DNA of 11,681 bases from Streptosporangiaceae bacterium (GTDB lineage Bacteria; Actinomycetota; Actinomycetes; Streptosporangiales; Streptosporangiaceae). A program made the position numbers and the translations under genes. The stretch spans positions 1-11,681 of the forward strand of contig JASHQP010000273.1 in NCBI GenBank assembly GCA_030039095.1. The letters are read 5' to 3'. Shown piece by piece: positions 5,625 to 11,681 of this stretch. The notes beneath the pieces are model-generated. The model was not told the origin of the DNA. It did not search any database and saw only the letters and a list, made by a program, of their open reading frames with translations. Position 1 is the stretch's first letter, and every line of letters starts with the position of its first letter.

Positions 5625-6605
5625 ATGTCACGGCGACTTACCGGCTTCACCCCGTCGGGGGAACTCCACCTGGGCAACTACATCGGCGCTATCCAGCCGA
5701 TCGTGGCCGAGCAGGCGATCGCGGACACCGTGGTGTTCGTCTCCGATCTGCACGCGCTGACGCTCGACCATCAGCCCGGCGACGTGCGCCGGCGGACGCT
5801 GGAGTTCGCCACGCTGCTGCTGGCCGCCGGCGCCGATCCTGACGCGAGCCTGTTCATGGTCCAGTCACACGTCCCCGAGCACTCCGAGCTGCACTACCTC
5901 CTGGAGTGCGCCACGGGCTACGGCGAGGCCCAGCGCATGATCCAGTTCAAGGAAAAGTCCCGCCGCCAGGAGCAGGTTCGGGTCTCGCTGCTGACCTACC
6001 CGGTCCTGATGGCGTCCGACATCCTGCTCTACGACACCGACGAGGTACCGGTCGGCGAGGACCAGAGCCAGCACGTGGAGCTGGCGCGGGACGTGGCGGC
6101 CCGGTTCAACAGCCGCTACGGGCAGACCTTCACGCTGCCGAAGGCGGTCAACCCGCCGGTCGCCCCCCGGATCATGGACCTCACCGACCCCTCGAGCAAG
6201 ATGAGCAAGTCGGCGTCGTCGGCCGCGGGCTCCCTGCGCCTGCTCGATGCGCCCGAGGTGCTGCGGCGCAAGGTGATGCGGGCGGTCACCGACACCGACG
6301 GCGAGGTGATCTACGACCCCGCGAGGAAGCCCGGGGTGTCGAACCTGATGGCCATCCTGGCCGCGTGCACCGGCCAGGAACCCGAGGGGCTGAGCGGCCA
6401 GTTCGGCCGGTACGGGGACCTGAAGAACGCGGTCGCCGACGCGGTGGTGGCGACGCTGGCGCCGGTCCGGGATCGCTACACCGAACTGTCCGGCGATCCT
6501 GACCACATCCGGTCGGTGCTCCGGGCCGGCGCCGCCCGGGCGAGCGAGCTGGGCCGGGAGAAGGTGCGTCAGGCCAAGGCGGCGATCGGCCTCCTGCCAG
6601 CCTGA
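5625..6605 (+). CDS. trpS: Tryptophanyl-tRNA synthetase
   Basis: A 326-residue cytoplasmic class I synthetase that joins tryptophan to tRNA-Trp using ATP; the length is normal for bacterial TrpRS. The N-terminal segment Gly-Phe-Thr-Pro-Ser-Gly-Glu-Leu-His-Leu-Gly-Asn (7-18) holds the HIGH-like signature. Asp132 in Met-Ala-Ser-Asp-Ile-Leu-Leu-Tyr matches the aspartate that recognises the indole nitrogen in characterised bacterial enzymes. Gly-Glu-Asp-Gln-x-Gln-His-Val-Glu-Leu (144-153) and the KMSKS loop (192-196) are intact. GAGGAG (5611-5616) lies eight bases before the ATG. Expression is probably controlled by the Trp attenuator ending 61 nt upstream, which links supply of the enzyme to the level of charged Trp-tRNA. 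The downstream frame stays open after the TGA but encodes an unrelated remnant. Some actinomycetes carry two TrpRS genes, one inducible; whether this is the main or a second copy cannot be told here. Confidence 0.95.
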   Translation: MSRRLTGFTPSGELHLGNYIGAIQPIVAEQAIADTVVFVSDLHALTLDHQPGDVRRRTLEFATLLLAAGADPDASLFMVQSHVPEHSELHYLLECATGYGEAQRMIQFKEKSRRQEQVRVSLLTYPVLMASDILLYDTDEVPVGEDQSQHVELARDVAARFNSRYGQTFTLPKAVNPPVAPRIMDLTDPSSKMSKSASSAAGSLRLLDAPEVLRRKVMRAVTDTDGEVIYDPARKPGVSNLMAILAACTGQEPEGLSGQFGRYGDLKNAVADAVVATLAPVRDRYTELSGDPDHIRSVLRAGAARASELGREKVRQAKAAIGLLPA

Positions 6606-6764
6606 GCCCGGGCAGTCGCCGGCGCCGACGTCCTGGGTTTCTCCTACGGAGGTCTGCTCGCCCAGCGGCTGGCCCTGGCCGTGCCGCACCGCGTGCGCAA
6701 GCTGATCGTCGCCTCCAGCAGCGTGCTCCCGGTCCCACCCCGCGCATTCGAGGGCTGGGCAGAA
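6606..6764 (+). pseudogene. Remnant of an alpha/beta hydrolase (internal fragment)
   Basis: About 50 codons directly after the trpS stop, and in the same frame, read as the middle of an alpha/beta-hydrolase: Asp-Val-Leu-Gly-Phe-Ser-Tyr-Gly-Gly (nucleophile elbow GxSxG), then Leu-Ala-Gln-Arg-Leu-Ala-Leu, then Pro-His-Arg-Val-Arg-Lys-Leu-Ile-Val-Ala-Ser, then a Phe-Glu-Gly-Trp-Ala-Glu-Arg-Glu segment. No start codon context, oxyanion strand, catalytic Asp or His region is present, so it cannot be a functional enzyme. It breaks off about 6760, where a different remnant begins on the other strand. Exact ends are uncertain. Confidence 0.65.
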
Positions 6765-6842
6765 CGCGAGCACCACGAAGTTGGCGCCGTCGGGGTACTG
6801 CCACTCCATCCGCCGCGCGCCGAGCGCGATCAGCCGCGCTCT
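6765..6842 (-). pseudogene. Remnant of a VOC/glyoxalase-like domain, C-terminal piece
   Basis: Read on the minus strand, about 26 codons give Leu-Ile-Ala-Leu-Gly-Ala-Arg-Arg-Met-Glu-Trp-Gln-Tyr-Pro-Asp-Gly-Ala-Asn-Phe-Val, then Val-Leu-Ala. This matches the stretch that comes just before the Asp-Pro-Glu-Gly-Asn end motif in many actinobacterial VOC proteins. That end motif is missing: after Val-Leu-Ala the frame runs into the antisense of the hydrolase remnant. Upstream, nothing resembling the rest of the domain precedes the carboxypeptidase stop at 6851. The match is from memory of the family, so confidence is moderate. Confidence 0.5.
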
Positions 6843-6850
6843 TCTAGCGC

Positions 6851-7918
6851 TCAGAAGTTGCTGAAGCCCCAGTTCAGGATCCGGGTGGCGACCGGGCCGG
6901 TGGCGGTGATGTCGTCGCCCGGGGTGCCCAGCGACACCCCGATCAGGGTCAGGCCGCCGCGCGTCGCCTCGAAGAGCAGGCAGTTGCCGGCCGCCTGGGT
7001 GTCACCGGTCTTGATTCCGGCCGCTCCGGGGTAGGCGCCGATCAGCGGGTTGGTGTTCTGCCAGGAGTAGCTGTGGTGGCCGTCGCCGGCCGGGAGCGAG
7101 TAGCTGGCCTGCCCGACGATCGAGGCGAAGACCGGGTAGCTCATCGCGTAGCGGCCAAGTGTGATCAAGTTCGCTGGGGTCGACCAGGTGGAGTACTCGC
7201 TCGGCCAGGGCATGCCGTCGAAGTTCGAGAAGTGCGTGCCGGTCAGGCCCAGCCGTTGCGCTTCGGCGTTCATCTTGTCGATGAACGCGCCGATCCCGGG
7301 ACCGTATGCCTGCGCCAGGGTGTAGGCGGCGTCGCAGCCCGACGGCAGCAACAGGGCCTCGAGCAGCTCCAGTGTGGTCAGCCGGTCGCCGACGATCAGG
7401 CCCGCGGTGCTCGGCCCGTCCTGGCTGTCCAGGTACGCGATGACCGACCGGGGCACCGTGATCTCTCTGTTCAGATCGCCCGCCTGGATCACCACCAGGG
7501 CCGTCATCACCTTCACGATGCTGCCGATCGGCCGCTCGGTGTTCGGGGCAACGCCCCACAAGACCTTGCCGGTGGCGGCGTTGGCCAGGGCGGCACCCAT
7601 CACCTGCGAGGAGCCGCCCGCCACGGCGAGCGCAGCCTGCGCGGCCGAGACGGCCTGCCTGGCCGAGAAGGTCCGCGCTCCCGCGCCGGCCCGCGTCCGG
7701 GAAGCGGCCCGCGCGACCGGGGCCTTCCGCGTGACCGACGCGCCCCTCGTGATCGAGGCGCCCTGCTCGACCGAGCTGGCCTGGGCGGCCGGATGGACCT
7801 CGGCGGCCACGCGCGGATGCGTACCGCTGGCGCGGGCCAGGAAAACGGCGGCACCCGACACCAGCAGGGCGGTCACAACGGCAAGCACGACCCGGACCGG
7901 ATGCCCGGGCGACAGCAT
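6851..7918 (-). CDS. D-alanyl-D-alanine carboxypeptidase-like serine peptidase (family S11)
   Basis: A 355-residue penicillin-binding-protein-type enzyme expected to trim the terminal D-Ala from peptidoglycan stem peptides outside the membrane. Residues about 7-28 form a signal anchor. A linker rich in Ala, Arg, Ser and Thr (about 35-95) contains degenerate Ala-Ser-x-Thr-Arg repeats. The catalytic domain (about 100-350) shows Ser133-Ile-Val-Lys136 (SxxK) and Lys303-Thr-Gly305. Between them, where SxN is expected, it reads Ser193-Gly-Cys195, with Asp-Ala-Ala following as in the family. There is no extra C-terminal PBP5 domain. The ATG at 7918 has GGTGG eight bases upstream. A GTG at 7924 is an alternative: it begins about where a transcript from TAGGTT (7937-7932) would start, so the message may be leaderless. 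It is not in an obvious operon. The family call is firm; the Cys at the SxN site makes activity less certain. Confidence 0.88.
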   Translation of the reverse strand: MLSPGHPVRVVLAVVTALLVSGAAVFLARASGTHPRVAAEVHPAAQASSVEQGASITRGASVTRKAPVARAASRTRAGAGARTFSARQAVSAAQAALAVAGGSSQVMGAALANAATGKVLWGVAPNTERPIGSIVKVMTALVVIQAGDLNREITVPRSVIAYLDSQDGPSTAGLIVGDRLTTLELLEALLLPSGCDAAYTLAQAYGPGIGAFIDKMNAEAQRLGLTGTHFSNFDGMPWPSEYSTWSTPANLITLGRYAMSYPVFASIVGQASYSLPAGDGHHSYSWQNTNPLIGAYPGAAGIKTGDTQAAGNCLLFEATRGGLTLIGVSLGTPGDDITATGPVATRILNWGFSNF

Positions 7919-7931
7919 ACGCACATCCACC

Positions 7932-7937
7932 AACCTA
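7932..7937 (-). promoter_or_regulatory. Candidate -10 element (TAGGTT) of the S11 peptidase gene
   Basis: On the minus strand TAGGTT lies 13 nt before the ATG at 7918 and 7 nt before an in-frame GTG at 7924. This spacing is typical of leaderless starts. No clear -35 is visible. The rest of 7919-8067, between this gene and the methyltransferase stop, shows no coding sequence or strong hairpin. Confidence 0.3.
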
Positions 7938-8067
7938 AACCCGAAATCGGCGGCACAGCCCGGACATGCGCGACAGGGCGCGGTCCCACGCGGTAAAGGC
8001 CGGCGCTGGCACTCGCCCCGCGAGCCGACGGGCAAGCCGCCACGCTCACGTCGCAGGAATGACTGGC

Positions 8068-8700
8068 TTACGGGCGGAAGCTGAACAGCGGGCGACCGGG
8101 CGGCCCGGCGGTCGCGGGGCGGCTCAGGCGATTCGCCCCCACGCTCATCAGCCTGTCGGTGTCCAGCACGTCGAAGGCAAGCTCATCGAAGCCGCTCGCC
8201 GCGAACCAGGCCCGTATCTGCGGCGTCAGGTCGGGCGGCTGGCGGTGCCTGGTCCAGATCACGGTTGCGCCCGGGGCGCACATCGCGGCCGACGCCTCGA
8301 TCGTGTACTTGACGTCCTCGTCGCTGACGTTGCCGAAAATGCCGCACAGCAACAGCACGTCGGCCGGCAGCGCGTCGGCGAAACAGGCCACCAGGCTCGC
8401 GTCGGCCTCGCGCACCTCGAGCTGGGACAGGCCGGCCTGTGCCGCCGCGCGGCCAGCAAGGTCGACGTTGCGCAGGTCCCGCTCTATGAGGACGCCGTGG
8501 ACGTCGTCACGACGCGGGTGGCGGGGCAGCACCCCGATGACGTCGTGACCCTGCCCTGCGCACAGGCTGACCAGGCGCACCGGTCCCGGGGATGCCCGGT
8601 CGATGGCCTCGGACAGACGGAGCCTGACCTGCCGCAGACGGGTGCTCAGCGGCGAAGACTGGTCGTCGTACCCGGCGTGCCAGCCTACCCAGTCCCTCAT
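8068..8700 (-). CDS. Class I SAM-dependent methyltransferase-like protein
   Basis: A 210-residue soluble protein with a Rossmann-type methyltransferase fold. Motif I is Leu-Val-Ser-Leu-Cys-Ala-Gly-Gln-Gly-His-Asp (43-53). An acidic residue in Val-Leu-Ile-Glu-Arg-Asp (Glu73) fits the ribose-binding position. Asp100 in Arg-Glu-Ala-Asp-Ala-Ser fits the adenine-contacting loop, and Leu-Leu-Leu-Cys-Gly-Ile-Phe-Gly-Asn (116-124) is motif IV-like. An aromatic, acidic opening (Met-Arg-Asp-Trp-x-x-Trp-His-x-x-Tyr-Asp) precedes a helix. The substrate is unknown. ATG 8700 is chosen because this opening is characteristic of the group. It has no strong Shine-Dalgarno, but a CAGGAT hexamer seven bases before it could be the -10 of a leaderless transcript. 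An ATG three codons earlier (8709) is the alternative. It is transcribed away from the acyl-CoA synthetase gene. Confidence 0.75.
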   Translation of the reverse strand: MRDWVGWHAGYDDQSSPLSTRLRQVRLRLSEAIDRASPGPVRLVSLCAGQGHDVIGVLPRHPRRDDVHGVLIERDLRNVDLAGRAAAQAGLSQLEVREADASLVACFADALPADVLLLCGIFGNVSDEDVKYTIEASAAMCAPGATVIWTRHRQPPDLTPQIRAWFAASGFDELAFDVLDTDRLMSVGANRLSRPATAGPPGRPLFSFRP

Positions 8701-8730
8701 GCACAGCATCCTGCCGTAGTTCGCCGGGCG

Positions 8731-8805
8731 TGACCCGCCCTGACCCTGACCCGCACGGGCCCTGACCCGGCATTTCGTGAAACTATCGGTAACGCAAGTA
8801 GCGTT
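8731..8805. promoter_or_regulatory. Divergent intergenic control region with repeats
   Basis: Between the methyltransferase start (8700) and the acyl-CoA synthetase start (8854) lie four TGACCC hexamers (8731, 8741, 8747, 8763). A perfect inverted repeat AACGC-AAGTA-GCGTT (8791-8805) follows, with the more AT-rich CATTTCGTGAAACTATCGGTAA (8771-8792) just before it. The inverted repeat is the right size for a dimeric repressor such as a TetR-type protein and lies about 50 nt before the synthetase start. No promoter hexamers are convincing, and no regulator gene adjoins. Confidence 0.4.
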
Positions 8806-8853
8806 CGGCCGGGCGGGGTGTCCCGCCGCTCCGCGAGGCCAGTGGAGGTATCC

Positions 8854-10425
8854 GTGGAAACACCCCTGACGCCCGTCGACTTCGCCCGCCGCACCCGCCG
8901 GCTGCACGGCTCGAGGGAGGCGGTTGTCGACGGAGACTTGCGCATGACCTACGAGCAGTTCTTCGGCCGGTGCGACCGGTGGTCGTCGGCGCTGCAGAGG
9001 CTCGGCGTCCGGCAGGGAGACCGGGTGGCGACCATCGCCCCGAACACCCACGCGCAGCTGGAGGCCTTCTACGCGGTGCCGCAGATCGGTGCGGTGCTGG
9101 TGCCGGTCAACTACCGGCTGACCGCTGACGACTTCGTCTACATCGTTAACCACTCCGGCACCAGCGTGGTCTGTGTGGACCAGGACTACCTGGACACGGT
9201 GGACGGCGTCCGCGACCAGATGCCGGACGTCGCGCACTTCGTGGCGCTGCGCGGGGCGCGGGACGGCTGGCTCGGCTACGAGGCCGCGATCGCGGCTGCG
9301 AGCCCCGGGTTCGCCCGGCCGGAGATCGGCGAGCGGGACCTCCTCACGATCAACTACACCAGCGGCACCACAGCGCGCCCCAAGGGCGTCATGATCACGC
9401 ACCGGAACGCCGCGATGAACACGATCGGCACGCTGCTGCACCTGCCGATCGCGGTCGGCGCGCGTTACCTGTGGACGCTGCCGATGTTTCACGCGAACGG
9501 CTGGACCTACACGTGGACGGTCACCGCGGCGGGCGCAACGCACATCTGCCTGCCAAGGGTCGAGCCGGCCGAGGTGTTCCGGCTGATCAGAGACGAGCAC
9601 GTGACCTGGCTGAGCGCGGCGCCGACGGTGCTGATCTCGCTGGCGAACGCCCCGGCAGAGGTGCGCGGAGAGGTCCCGCCGGGGGTGCACGTGGTCACCG
9701 CTGGCGCGCCGCCCGCCGCCGCCACGATCGAGCGGCTGGAGGGCGAGTTCGGCTGGGAGGTCACGCACGTCTACGGGCTCACCGAGACCGCCCCGTTCAT
9801 CACGGTGTGCGCGCCGCTGCCGGAGCACGCCAGCCTGTCCCCCGCCGACCGGGCGGTGGTGAAGGCACGCCAGGGTGTCGAGCTGATCACCTCCGGGGAA
9901 CTCTGCGTGGTCGACCCCGATGGCCGTGAGGTGACGCCCGACGGCAGCGAACTCGGCGAGATCGTCGTCCGCGGGAACGTGGTGATGGACGGCTACTACA
10001 ACGACCCGGAGGCGACGAAGCGGGCGATGGGCGACGGCTGGTTCCACACCGGCGACGCGGCCGTCGTGCACCCCGACGGCTACGCGGAGATCCGCGACCG
10101 GATCAAGGACGTGATCATCAGCGGCGGCGAGAACATCTCCTCGGTCGAGGTGGAGGGGACGCTGCTGCGCCACCCGGCGGTCCAGGAGGTCGCGATCGTC
10201 GGCCTGCCGCACGAGAAGTGGGGTGAGGCGCCCTACGCGTTCGTGGTGCTGCGCGAGGGGGCCGGCGCGACCGACGCGGAGCTGATCGCGTTCACCAGGG
10301 ACCGCCTGGCGCACTTCAAGGCCCCCCACGGCGTCACGTTCGTGACCGAGCTGCCAAAGACCGCCACCGGCAAGATCCAGAAATTCGTCCTCCGCGACGG
10401 CGCCCCCAACCTGGCCCGCCAGTAG
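8854..10425 (+). CDS. AMP-forming acyl-CoA synthetase (fatty acid-CoA ligase-like)
   Basis: A 523-residue cytoplasmic ANL-superfamily enzyme that activates a carboxylic acid with ATP and transfers it to CoA. Core motifs in order: P-loop Tyr-Thr-Ser-Gly-Thr-Thr-Ala-Arg-Pro-Lys-Gly (168-178), Tyr-Gly-Leu-Thr-Glu-Thr-Ala (307-313), Gly-Trp-Phe-His-Thr-Gly-Asp (395-401), hinge region Arg-Asp-Arg-Ile-Lys-Asp (414-419), Gly-Gly-Glu-Asn (424-427), and catalytic Lys507 in Pro-Lys-Thr-Ala-Thr-Gly-Lys. The complete set and normal length argue for an active enzyme. Medium-chain or branched acids are possible substrates, as the sequence pattern recalls the FadD-like and DmdB-like branch, but chain length cannot be set by eye. 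The GTG at 8854 is chosen because GGAGG (8844-8848) lies five bases upstream; an earlier in-frame GTG (8818) lacks a site. It ends 4 nt before the stop of the convergent permease gene. It is not part of a visible beta-oxidation cluster. Confidence 0.92.
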   Translation: METPLTPVDFARRTRRLHGSREAVVDGDLRMTYEQFFGRCDRWSSALQRLGVRQGDRVATIAPNTHAQLEAFYAVPQIGAVLVPVNYRLTADDFVYIVNHSGTSVVCVDQDYLDTVDGVRDQMPDVAHFVALRGARDGWLGYEAAIAAASPGFARPEIGERDLLTINYTSGTTARPKGVMITHRNAAMNTIGTLLHLPIAVGARYLWTLPMFHANGWTYTWTVTAAGATHICLPRVEPAEVFRLIRDEHVTWLSAAPTVLISLANAPAEVRGEVPPGVHVVTAGAPPAAATIERLEGEFGWEVTHVYGLTETAPFITVCAPLPEHASLSPADRAVVKARQGVELITSGELCVVDPDGREVTPDGSELGEIVVRGNVVMDGYYNDPEATKRAMGDGWFHTGDAAVVHPDGYAEIRDRIKDVIISGGENISSVEVEGTLLRHPAVQEVAIVGLPHEKWGEAPYAFVVLREGAGATDAELIAFTRDRLAHFKAPHGVTFVTELPKTATGKIQKFVLRDGAPNLARQ

Positions 10426-10429
10426 CGCC

Positions 10430-11681
10430 TCACTCGGCGCGGAGCACGGACGCGGTGGTGGCGCGGGCGGCCCAGGTGGCGGGGAGCAGCGCCCCGGCGA
10501 CCGCGATCACGACCCCGGCGAGCGCCAGCGCGGCGAGTTCCGTGGCGCTGTACACGTCCAGGTAACTGGGCGGCATGCCGGTCCCTGCCGCGGCCCCCAT
10601 GACCGGCACCAGGGACCGGACCAGCGCGATCCCGGCCGGGATCGCGATCAGCCCGGCCACCAGGCCGATCCCGGCGACCGAGCAGACCACCATCGCGATC
10701 GCCTGCCGCGGCGTCATCCCGACCGCCCGGAAGACGCCCGTCTGGTACGCGCGCTCCCTGGTCTGCAGCACGACGGCGGCCAGCACGCCGAGCCCGGCCG
10801 CGATCGCCAGCAGCAGCGCCAGGCTGCCGATCAGCCCGAGCACCAGCGGCAGGCCCTTGTTGTTGCTGTTCACACCCGCCACGTACCCCTGGCCGAGCGC
10901 GGCCTGGACCTGCCGTGCGTAGGCCGGCGGTGACGTGCCCGGGCGCAGGCCGACGTCGTACACGCCCGCCGCGAGGCCGGGGTCGGCGCTGGCCAGCGTC
11001 TGCCAGCCGGTGACCATCGCCAGCCCATTGTTCTGGTTGTCGAAGATCTCGCCCGCGATCCGCACCGGGATCCGCCGGCCGGCGAACGTCATCGTGACCG
11101 TGTCCCCGATCGCCTTGCCGGTCACCGCCAGGAAGTAGGCGGGCACGTCCACCTGGCCCGGGCCGCTGTACCAGCGCCCGCTGATCATGCCGTAACCGGT
11201 CCAGCCCGCGCTGCCCAGGTACGCGGTCACCGGGATCGGCCCGGACACGCCGTACACGGTTGCCTGCTCGTCTGCCTCGGCCACGTAGTGCTGCGTGCCC
11301 GGCTGCGCGCGCAGCGCCGCAGCGACGACCCGCCGCGCGCCGGCGTCCATGGGCTGCCCAACGGGCGGCCCGCTGGCTCCCGCCCCGGGGCCCACCCCCG
11401 GGCCGTGGCCCCCGCCGGGACGGGGCAGCCTGGACGGTGAGCCGCCGAGGTACGAGACGCGCACCTGCTCGGTCCCGGCCAGCGACAGCCCGTACACGAC
11501 CCGGGTCAGCGATCCGCCGAGGCCAGCGGTCCCGATGACGGCGCTCGTCCCGAGCAGCACGACGACCAGCATGAACGCGGCGCGTGAGGGCCGGGCGAAC
11601 GGCGCAGCGAACCCGATCGTCAGCGGTCTTGGCAGCCGCAGCCTGGCGAGCAGCCGGTGCGCGGCGTAGCCGCGGCCAGAG
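10430..11681 (-). CDS. FtsX/MacB-type ABC transporter permease, truncated by the window edge
   Basis: 416 C-terminal residues of a larger membrane protein; the reading frame stays open to the right edge, so the start is outside. The visible part begins with the end of a cytoplasmic segment (Phe-Ala-Arg-Pro-Ser-Arg-Ala), then a membrane helix (about 37-58). An extracytoplasmic domain with a Gly/Pro-rich stretch follows (about 80-108 within 60-275). Three more helices lie at about 277-306, 327-351 and 383-400. The segment Arg-Glu-Arg-Ala-Tyr-Gln-Thr-Gly-Val-Phe-Arg-Ala-Val-Gly-Met (308-322) is the coupling helix that contacts the ATPase in FtsX-family permeases. The C-terminal Trp-Ala-Ala-Arg-x-x-Thr-Ala-Ser-Val-Leu-Arg-Ala-Glu is typical of the four- or ten-helix exporters of this class. 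It probably works in export of lipoproteins, peptides or drugs with an ATPase encoded nearby outside the window. The ATG at 11572 lies inside the first helix and is not the start. Confidence 0.88.
   Translation of the reverse strand, partial: SGRGYAAHRLLARLRLPRPLTIGFAAPFARPSRAAFMLVVVLLGTSAVIGTAGLGGSLTRVVYGLSLAGTEQVRVSYLGGSPSRLPRPGGGHGPGVGPGAGASGPPVGQPMDAGARRVVAAALRAQPGTQHYVAEADEQATVYGVSGPIPVTAYLGSAGWTGYGMISGRWYSGPGQVDVPAYFLAVTGKAIGDTVTMTFAGRRIPVRIAGEIFDNQNNGLAMVTGWQTLASADPGLAAGVYDVGLRPGTSPPAYARQVQAALGQGYVAGVNSNNKGLPLVLGLIGSLALLLAIAAGLGVLAAVVLQTRERAYQTGVFRAVGMTPRQAIAMVVCSVAGIGLVAGLIAIPAGIALVRSLVPVMGAAAGTGMPPSYLDVYSATELAALALAGVVIAVAGALLPATWAARATTASVLRAE

Noticed and set aside
5865..6809. Minus-strand open frame of 314 codons opposite trpS
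   Set aside because: It is antisense to a firmly identified synthetase. Only its first 15 or so codons, in the gap, resemble a real family (VOC), and these are reported as a remnant.
6841..6857. CTTCT-N7-AGAAG inverted repeat over the S11 gene stop, as a terminator
   Set aside because: The stem is only 5 bp and is not followed by a T-tract on the minus strand, so it is too weak to call.
6603..7034. trpS read-through extension: the frame stays open after the TGA
   Set aside because: The extension first encodes the hydrolase remnant and then the antisense of the S11 gene. TrpRS is full length without it, and nothing suggests stop-codon recoding.
7000..7900. Plus-strand frames opposite the S11 gene (236 and 307 codons)
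   Set aside because: They lie antisense to a protein with clear catalytic motifs and show no recognisable domain or good start site.
8709..10329. Very long minus-strand open frame (over 750 codons in all) that continues into the methyltransferase gene
   Set aside because: Upstream of about 8709 it lies opposite the acyl-CoA synthetase, whose motifs are complete. Its translation is Arg/Asp/His/Val-rich without any domain pattern, the usual look of an antisense frame in GC-rich DNA. Only the part from 8700 down reads as a protein family.
1..11681. tRNA or rRNA genes, CRISPR arrays, insertion sequences, phage or toxin-antitoxin genes
   Set aside because: I found no cloverleaf-like segment, regularly spaced repeats, transposase motifs or terminal inverted repeats on reading both strands.

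Overview
The window looks like a stretch of chromosome from a high-GC actinomycete. Codon third positions are almost all G or C, Shine-Dalgarno sites are GGAGG-like, GTG starts are plausible, and several gene types (DUF1707 protein, short GntR regulator with ABC-2 exporter, FtsX-type permease) are typical of that phylum. I cannot name a genus. A streptomycete or streptosporangial relative fits, but this is inference.

Layout. Positions 3-872 (+): the end of a cupin protein whose start lies outside the window. It overlaps a secreted GH30-type glycoside hydrolase (860-2305, +). Convergent with that gene, only 9 nt away, is a tightly coupled minus-strand operon of GntR/YtrA-type repressor, ABC ATPase and ABC-2 permease (4721 down to 2315), with two ATGA stop-start overlaps. 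Divergent from it is a DUF1707 membrane protein (4886-5416, +). An AT-rich island at 4748-4785 between them probably holds the operator and promoters.

Next comes the most informative stretch. Positions 5433-5563 hold a promoter-like element, an 11-13-residue leader peptide with tandem Trp codons, and mutually exclusive hairpins ending in a T-rich terminator. This is a complete tryptophan attenuator placed ahead of trpS (5625-6605, +). Limited Trp-tRNA should stall the leader ribosome and permit expression of the enzyme that charges Trp-tRNA. Ample Trp should end transcription at about 5563.

Between trpS and the next gene, 6606-6850 holds two gene remnants back to back: a piece of an alpha/beta hydrolase on + and the tail of a VOC/glyoxalase-like domain on -. 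Then come a membrane-anchored D-Ala-D-Ala carboxypeptidase-like S11 protein (6851-7918, -) whose SxN motif reads S-G-C, and a small class I SAM methyltransferase (8068-8700, -). A divergent intergenic region with a perfect 5-bp inverted repeat precedes an acyl-CoA synthetase (8854-10425, +). This ends 4 nt from a convergent FtsX/MacB-like permease (10430-11681, -) that runs off the window.

Apart from the repressor-exporter operon, the attenuator-trpS unit and perhaps the cupin-hydrolase pair, the genes look like independent housekeeping or accessory units. I see no tRNA, rRNA, CRISPR array, insertion sequence or phage gene.
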